From assembly GCA_030634605.1 (NCBI GenBank), contig DAOWAK010000023.1, positions 1-9,254 of the forward strand: a stretch of 9,254 nucleotides of DNA. Reading direction: 5' to 3'. Each line of letters opens with the position of its first letter. Position 1 is the first letter of the stretch. Origin of the DNA: Sedimentisphaerales bacterium. GTDB lineage: Bacteria; Planctomycetota; Phycisphaerae; Sedimentisphaerales; SM23-30. Made by a program: the position numbers and the translations under genes. The notes beneath the pieces are model-generated. The model did not search any database. It saw only the letters and a list, made by a program, of their open reading frames with translations, and had not been told where the DNA came from. Positions 6,384 to 9,254 of the stretch are shown in pieces.

Positions 6384-7289
6384 TTAAATACGTTTGGCTA
6401 ATCTTAATTTAGCGCTCCTGCTCCGCGGGTTCTGATCACGCTCTTCTTGGTCCGCCTGCAATGGCTTACGCGTTTGCAACTCGTATATTCCATTTTTCGC
6501 GTTTTCTCGAAAATTCAGCTTTACCTGCCGGTCTTCCAGGCTGTGAAAACTGATCACCGCAAACTGACCACCCTCACGCAATAATCCCGGTGCCATTTCC
6601 AGCAGTTTCTCCAGAGCTCCCATTTCATCATTCACTGCGATTCGCAATGCCTGAAAGGTTCTCGTCGCCGGATGAATCCGGCCGCTCGGCCCTTTCCTCC
6701 TTGGCCCAACCGCCGATTCAATCGCCCTCACCAGCTTAAACGTGCTGTCGATCGGCTCCTTGCTACGGTGCCAGACTATCGAACGGGCAATTCGACGACT
6801 TCGACGCTCCTCACCGTATTTAAAGATCAAATCAGCTAGTTCCTTCTCCCCCAGCCGGTTCACCAGTTCCGCAGCCGACTGCTCCAGCCGATCATCCATC
6901 CGCATATCCAACGGACCATCTTCCTGAAAACTGAATCCACGCTCCGATCGAGCCAACTGCGCCGAATTGACTCCTAAATCCGCCAGAATCAAGTCCACCT
7001 TTTCCAGACCCAATTCGCCCAGCACCACATCCAACTTGCTGAAATTCTCATGGACCAGTTCGGTCCGACATTTCATTTTGCTCAATCGACCCGTCGCCAC
7101 AGCAATATTATCCAGATCAACATCCAGACCAACCAGACAACCCGACTTACCCAACCGCCCAGCAAACGTCGCCGCGTGTCCGCCCTGACCGACCGTCGCA
7201 TCAACAATCACCGCCCCACCACCAAAATCCAGCAACCCCTCCAGCGTTTCCAATAACACCGGACGATGAATTATCTCCTGCTCATCCAA
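6384..7289 (-). CDS. rsmH: 16S rRNA (cytosine1402-N4)-methyltransferase RsmH (MraW)
   Basis: RsmH uses S-adenosylmethionine to methylate N4 of C1402 in the 16S rRNA decoding site. The 301 residues fit the family length. Motifs in order: HRPVLL (8-13); DATVGQGGH (30-38), the SAM-binding loop; GLDVD (54-58); DLGVNSAQL (104-112); RGFSF (117-121) and DGPLDMRMD (124-132); RIHPATRTFQALRIAVN (204-220); SFHSLEDRQVK (247-257); and NPRSRSAKLR (287-296). All conserved blocks are present, with GVNSAQ in place of the more common GVSSPQ. Start ATG 7289 has AGGAAG upstream with nine bases between. It normally follows mraZ directly, but here 770 bases containing repeats and a small ORF intervene, so it may have its own promoter in 7290-7643, although no good -35/-10 pair was found there. 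Call firm. Confidence 0.96.
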   Translation of the reverse strand: MDEQEIIHRPVLLETLEGLLDFGGGAVIVDATVGQGGHAATFAGRLGKSGCLVGLDVDLDNIAVATGRLSKMKCRTELVHENFSKLDVVLGELGLEKVDLILADLGVNSAQLARSERGFSFQEDGPLDMRMDDRLEQSAAELVNRLGEKELADLIFKYGEERRSRRIARSIVWHRSKEPIDSTFKLVRAIESAVGPRRKGPSGRIHPATRTFQALRIAVNDEMGALEKLLEMAPGLLREGGQFAVISFHSLEDRQVKLNFRENAKNGIYELQTRKPLQADQEERDQNPRSRSAKLRLAKRI

Positions 7290-7315
7290 TTATTCTTCCT
7301 GATTCATTCCCAACC

Positions 7316-7338
7316 GTAGGGCGGGCCGTGCCCGCCAT
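7316..7338. repeat. GTAGG-type hairpin repeat, GC form, copy 2
   Basis: 23 bases identical to 869-891, with the same 7-bp stem (GGCGGGC/GCCCGCC) and 3-base loop, starting 27 bases upstream of rsmH. No T-run follows. Confidence 0.8.
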
Positions 7339-7364
7339 TTCGGCTGTCATATATATAATTGCTT

Positions 7365-7380
7365 GGGTAACTTGTTACCC
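7365..7380. repeat. Perfect inverted repeat GGGTAAC-TT-GTTACCC
   Basis: Seven-base arms around a two-base centre, 76-91 bases upstream of rsmH. The 3' part, ACTTGTTACCCAC, resembles ACTTGTCACCCAC at 8003-8014, where a bulged version of the same hairpin occurs, so it may be a dispersed element. An operator for rsmH is the alternative. Confidence 0.55.
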
Positions 7381-7401
7381 ACGCGGTTCACCTCAAACAT
7401 T

Positions 7402-7419
7402 TATACCCAATTGGGTATA
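7402..7419. promoter_or_regulatory. Perfect 18-bp palindrome TATACCCAATTGGGTATA, possible operator
   Basis: A perfect uninterrupted palindrome 113-130 bases upstream of the rsmH start, with a T-run on its right on the plus strand. Without a loop it suits a dimeric DNA-binding protein better than an RNA hairpin. I see no second copy in the window and do not recognise the regulator. Confidence 0.4.
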
Positions 7420-7439
7420 TTTTTTCGTGGCTCTCAAAA

Positions 7440-7471
7440 ATCCGCGTTCATCCGCGTGCATCGGCGGTTTC
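7440..7471. repeat. ATCGGCGGTTTC repeat, copy 2 (long form)
   Basis: 32 bases: ATCCGCGTTC, ATCCGCGTGC, then ATCGGCGGTTTC, so two 10-base units plus the tail. Same build as 7529-7560. Confidence 0.78.
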
Positions 7472-7493
7472 TAAATATTACAACCCAAGTTCT

Positions 7494-7518
7494 GTAGGAT
7501 GGGCTTTAGCCCATGCTG
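7494..7518. repeat. GTAGG-type hairpin repeat, AT form, copy 1
   Basis: GTAGG followed by ATGGGCT-TT-AGCCCAT, a 7-bp stem with a 2-base loop, then GCTG. Same 25-base element as 8667-8691 with one loop difference. Confidence 0.78.
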
Positions 7519-7528
7519 ACTTCTAAAA

Positions 7529-7560
7529 ATCAGCGTGCATCGGCGTCCATCGGCGGTTTC
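7529..7560. repeat. ATCGGCGGTTTC repeat, copy 3 (long form)
   Basis: 32 bases: ATCAGCGTGC, ATCGGCGTCC, then ATCGGCGGTTTC. It starts 11 bases after the GTAGG hairpin of 7494-7518. Confidence 0.78.
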
Positions 7561-7598
7561 AAAAAGAAATTCTCTGTATTCCCGGTGTGCTTCCTGTA

Positions 7599-7642
7599 GC
7601 TAAATTTCTTAATTCAAAATCCAACATTCAACATTCAAAACT
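7599..7642. repeat. GCTAAATTTCTT ... CAAAATCC string, copy 1
   Basis: GCTAAATTTCTT (7599-7610) is identical to 8024-8035, and both are followed within 13 bases by CAAAATCC. In this copy tandem ACATTCA units follow up to the stop codon of the small ORF. The other copy abuts the mraZ stop. Both therefore sit at gene 3' ends. Confidence 0.55.
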
Positions 7643-7643
7643 T

Positions 7644-7871
7644 TTATCCGCCCGCCGCCATCGCTTTCAGCTCCGGTGAGAAATCTATTTTACTGAATTC
7701 CCCGCCCCAACTGCGTACCCGATCCAGACGAGCCTGCATTCCCTCCAGCCCCTCACGCATCACCAACGCCCGCATTGCTCCCCCTGCTAATTGCCCTACC
7801 CGACCGGCACCACCAACATTTTCCAAAACATCCATTTCCCTGCCGGCTTTGCTTCGACATTTACACAGCAT
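7644..7871 (-). CDS. Small hypothetical protein (75 aa) between mraZ and rsmH
   Basis: I do not recognise this family. The frame gives 75 residues from ATG 7871 (or 63 from ATG 7835), Gly/Ala/Arg-rich, with no membrane segment; residues about 30-55 could form an amphipathic helix (RALVMREGLEGMQARLDRVR). Two things favour a real gene: GGAGG (7878-7882) six bases before ATG 7871, the best ribosome site in the window with that of the LysM gene, and the G-rich codon pattern of its neighbours, unlike the AT-rich repeats around it. Against it: it is short, and the same frame continues upstream for 44 codons beyond a TAG that directly precedes the ATG, so it may be the tail of a broken longer gene. 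Its position suggests co-transcription with mraZ. The product's role is unknown. Confidence 0.45.
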   Translation of the reverse strand: MLCKCRSKAGREMDVLENVGGAGRVGQLAGGAMRALVMREGLEGMQARLDRVRSWGGEFSKIDFSPELKAMAAGG

Positions 7872-7877
7872 CTACAG

Positions 7878-7882
7878 CCTCC
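7878..7882 (-). promoter_or_regulatory. Ribosome binding site of the small ORF
   Basis: GGAGG on the minus strand, six bases before ATG 7871, with the TAG of the upstream frame in between. It argues for translation initiating at 7871. Confidence 0.5.
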
Positions 7883-7992
7883 ATTCCTTCAATAACTGCA
7901 TCTTCTGACCGTTAACTTCGCCCTGTTTACCCATTTTCTGACCCGATTGCAACTCCCACTCATCATTCTTCCCTGAAATCCTGAGCTTTGCA

Positions 7993-8012
7993 GGGTGGAC
8001 AACTTGTCACCC
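7993..8012. repeat. Bulged hairpin GGGTGGACA / TGTCACCC
   Basis: GGGTG(G)ACA pairs with TGTCACCC around a short centre, giving an 8-bp stem with one bulged base. It resembles the hairpin at 7365-7380, both containing ACTTGTYACCCAC. It lies 48 bases downstream of mraZ, without a T-run on the minus strand. Confidence 0.5.
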
Positions 8013-8023
8013 ACACAACTATT

Positions 8024-8048
8024 GCTAAATTTCTTCCTTCCAAAATCC
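8024..8048. repeat. GCTAAATTTCTT ... CAAAATCC string, copy 2
   Basis: Matches 7599-7622 at both ends (GCTAAATTTCTT and CAAAATCC) with a diverged middle. It lies just downstream of the mraZ stop codon. Confidence 0.5.
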
Positions 8049-8059
8049 AAAATTTTGTT

Positions 8060-8539
8060 TTAAAGCCCCGCCATCTCTCGTTCACGCTTTAGCGCCTCTT
8101 CCCGAGCCTGCAACAGCATCTGTTCGTGAGCTTCCATATGCTTCTCCAGATAACGCTCCCATTGCTGACGGTCCCAGATCTCCAGATGATCCCGGGCACC
8201 TATCAAAGCCACTTCTTCCGAAAGCTTAGCCCGGCTGACCATCTTCTCCCCCAACAGCACACGACCCTGCCGATCCAGATCAATCCTGCCGGCCAGTGCG
8301 AAGTTGACCCGATCAAAAGCCAACGACTCATCCGGGGCCACCCTCCGTGGAGCCACGGCGAGGGCAATGCGCTGATAATACTTCTCCGGATACAAACTCA
8401 ATATGCGGTTCACCCCCCAAACCAGATAAAATCCACTGCCCCACTCCTCCTCGGATATCTGCTCACGCACCCGCGAAGGAATCGACAATCGACTCTTCTC
8501 GTCAATCCTTAATTCATATTCCCCAGTTAACAATAGCAT
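8060..8539 (-). CDS. mraZ: Transcriptional regulator MraZ
   Basis: MraZ is a ring-forming AbrB-fold DNA-binding protein, usually the first dcw gene and a repressor of its own cluster. The 159 residues comprise two SpoVT/AbrB-like halves: the first at about 5-50 with TGEYELRIDEKSRLSIPSR, the second at about 82-130 with IDLDRQGRVLL (86-96) and IWDRQQWERY (121-130). A charged helical tail (131-159) follows. The first half reads DEKSR where the family usually has DxKGR; the second half keeps DRQGR. Start ATG 8539 has AGGA about nine bases upstream and gives the standard N-terminus. As first gene it should be preceded by the cluster promoter, but no convincing -35/-10 pair or direct TGGG repeats (the known MraZ target) were found upstream. 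Family call firm; operator not identified. Confidence 0.95.
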   Translation of the reverse strand: MLLLTGEYELRIDEKSRLSIPSRVREQISEEEWGSGFYLVWGVNRILSLYPEKYYQRIALAVAPRRVAPDESLAFDRVNFALAGRIDLDRQGRVLLGEKMVSRAKLSEEVALIGARDHLEIWDRQQWERYLEKHMEAHEQMLLQAREEALKREREMAGL

Positions 8540-8666
8540 TACTAATTATCCTGTTCGAATGCTTGTTTGGGACCAATAACCAGTTAACACCTTCTCGTCT
8601 CCTGAAACTCCCGACTTTCAACTTCAGCTATAAACTCTTAGCTCCAGCTTCCAGTCCCGTAATCCC

Positions 8667-8691
8667 GTAGGATGGGCTTCAGCCCATGCTG
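8667..8691. repeat. GTAGG-type hairpin repeat, AT form, copy 2
   Basis: GTAGG then ATGGGCT-TC-AGCCCAT and GCTG. It differs from 7494-7518 only by one base, in the loop, leaving the stem intact. Confidence 0.78.
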
Positions 8692-8747
8692 TCCAACGAT
8701 TACTCTTCAACACTCGCTTCCCTAATAAACCACCAGCCAGACTTGTC

Positions 8748-8768
8748 ATGCCCAGCTTGATCGGGCAT
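8748..8768. repeat. Hairpin ATGCCC / GGGCAT
   Basis: Six-base perfect arms around a 9-base loop, preceded by TTGTC and followed by CCAG. The GATCGGG segment recurs at 930-936. It appears to be another dispersed hairpin family, not a terminator. Confidence 0.5.
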
Positions 8769-9121
8769 CCAGCAACTTGCCAATTACACACCAGAAAACC
8801 CTTCCGGCCTCCGACTCCAGGCTCCAAGGCTTTCCTCTTAACCTTCAGGCTTCCACACCGCCCACCCCAACCAACATTCACACTACTAAACCAACTAATT
8901 AAGATCACCACTGAAGCTCCCAAATGAACACCCGAAAGGGATTACTATCCACTTCACTCCAAACTATACCACATTCCCCCACCATGTGACAAATAAAAAA
9001 ATCCCTGAAAATTAAACTCTCATATCCTAGGTATCCTATAGGAATTACTATGATACCCAACATATTGAGCATTCCTCAGCTTTATAACCAATATTTGTTT
9101 TTTGTTCCGATAACAACCCGC

Positions 9122-9162
9122 TAAAAAAAATATAATTTTTTTCATATACTCATTATATTTAT
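9122..9162. other. AT-rich tract, possible DNA unwinding element
   Basis: 41 bases with only three C and no G, including A8-TATAAT-T6 and CATTATATTTAT. It starts 77 bases before a pair of perfect DnaA boxes, the arrangement seen at bacterial replication origins. It could equally be an AT-rich promoter upstream region. Confidence 0.4.
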
Positions 9163-9198
9163 CGGAAGTCCGTGAATATTATGTTAGTCCTCGCACCT

Positions 9199-9218
9199 TT
9201 ATCCACACCTTATCCACA
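9199..9218 (+). promoter_or_regulatory. Two tandem perfect DnaA boxes
   Basis: TTATCCACA occurs at 9199-9207 and again at 9210-9218, same orientation, 11 bases apart, so on the same face of the helix. Both match the DnaA-box consensus TTATNCACA fully. No third clear box is seen in the window, but the window ends 36 bases later. Possible roles: edge of oriC, or DnaA-dependent control of a neighbouring gene. Confidence 0.6.
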
Positions 9219-9254
9219 CGAAATCTCACAGCCTGTTACTTCACCACCAGCCAG

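Larger units (their letters stand above)
8540..9121. other. Gene-free region upstream of mraZ
   Basis: No credible gene is seen. It holds a GTAGG hairpin (8667-8691), an ATGCCC/GGGCAT hairpin (8748-8768), low-complexity CT-rich text up to about 8950, and a set of overlapping dyads at 9022-9057 (TCCTATAGGA; GGTATC ... GATACC). The mraZ promoter should lie here but I could not place it. The one open frame on the minus strand, 8624-8923, is built from the repeats. Confidence 0.6.

Noticed and set aside
7440..7560. CRISPR array, because two similar 32-base copies lie close together
   Set aside because: Only two copies here, diverged from each other, separated by a different repeat, and without regular spacers or cas genes.
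8126..8512. 128-codon open frame on the plus strand
   Set aside because: Antisense to mraZ, with no domain or ribosome site.
8624..8923. 99-codon open frame on the minus strand upstream of mraZ
   Set aside because: It runs through the GTAGG hairpin and the ATGCCC/GGGCAT hairpin; no ribosome site and no protein-like pattern, so it is built from repeats.

Overview
This window holds the start of a dcw (division and cell wall) cluster, read entirely on the minus strand. In transcription order (right to left) it contains mraZ, an unrecognised small ORF, rsmH, a membrane-anchored protein with two LysM domains, an FtsL-like small membrane protein, ftsI (class B penicillin-binding protein), murE, and the first 276 codons of murF, which runs off the left edge.

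Organism: MurE carries the DNPR signature of meso-diaminopimelate ligases, so a DAP-type peptidoglycan is expected. Three things together suggest the PVC superphylum, most likely a Planctomycetota of the Phycisphaerae / Sedimentisphaerales type. These are a LysM protein with an MSKEAKIGLL-type anchor inside the dcw cluster, long intergenic spacers, and spacers full of short dispersed sequences (GTAGG hairpins, TTCGTCATT strings, ATCGGCGGTTTC strings, CTCTGTG strings). This is inference from style, not a database match. The coding strand is G-rich (C-rich on the strand shown), so long open frames appear opposite most genes. I treat these as shadows.

Layout: 1-828 murF (partial); 829-1035 spacer with a hairpin repeat, a GATC palindrome and a 9-bp periodic CTCTGTG string; 1036-2574 murE; 2575-2829 spacer with a near-consensus sigma70 promoter and an imperfect hairpin; 2830-4608 ftsI; 4609-4794 spacer with a TTCGTCATT repeat; 4795-5085 ftsL-like; 5086-5229 spacer with a terminator-like hairpin; 5230-6150 LysM protein; 6151-6383 spacer with a TTCGTCATT repeat and an AT-rich dyad; 6384-7289 rsmH; 7290-7643 spacer crowded with repeats and two palindromes; 7644-7871 small ORF with a strong ribosome binding site; 7872-8059 spacer; 8060-8539 mraZ; 8540-9254 gene-free, ending in an AT-rich tract and two perfect tandem DnaA boxes.

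How the genes fit together: MraZ is the usual first gene and regulator of such clusters, and RsmH methylates 16S rRNA. FtsL and FtsI are parts of the septal peptidoglycan synthase. MurE and MurF add the third residue and the D-Ala-D-Ala dipeptide to the UDP-MurNAc peptide precursor. The LysM protein probably binds peptidoglycan from a membrane anchor. No gene overlaps another, which is unusual for a dcw cluster. No defence, phage or CRISPR system is visible. The most notable signals are the paired DnaA boxes beside an AT-rich tract, the repeat-filled spacers, the LysM insertion between rsmH and ftsL, and the altered 5' end of murE with its own promoter.
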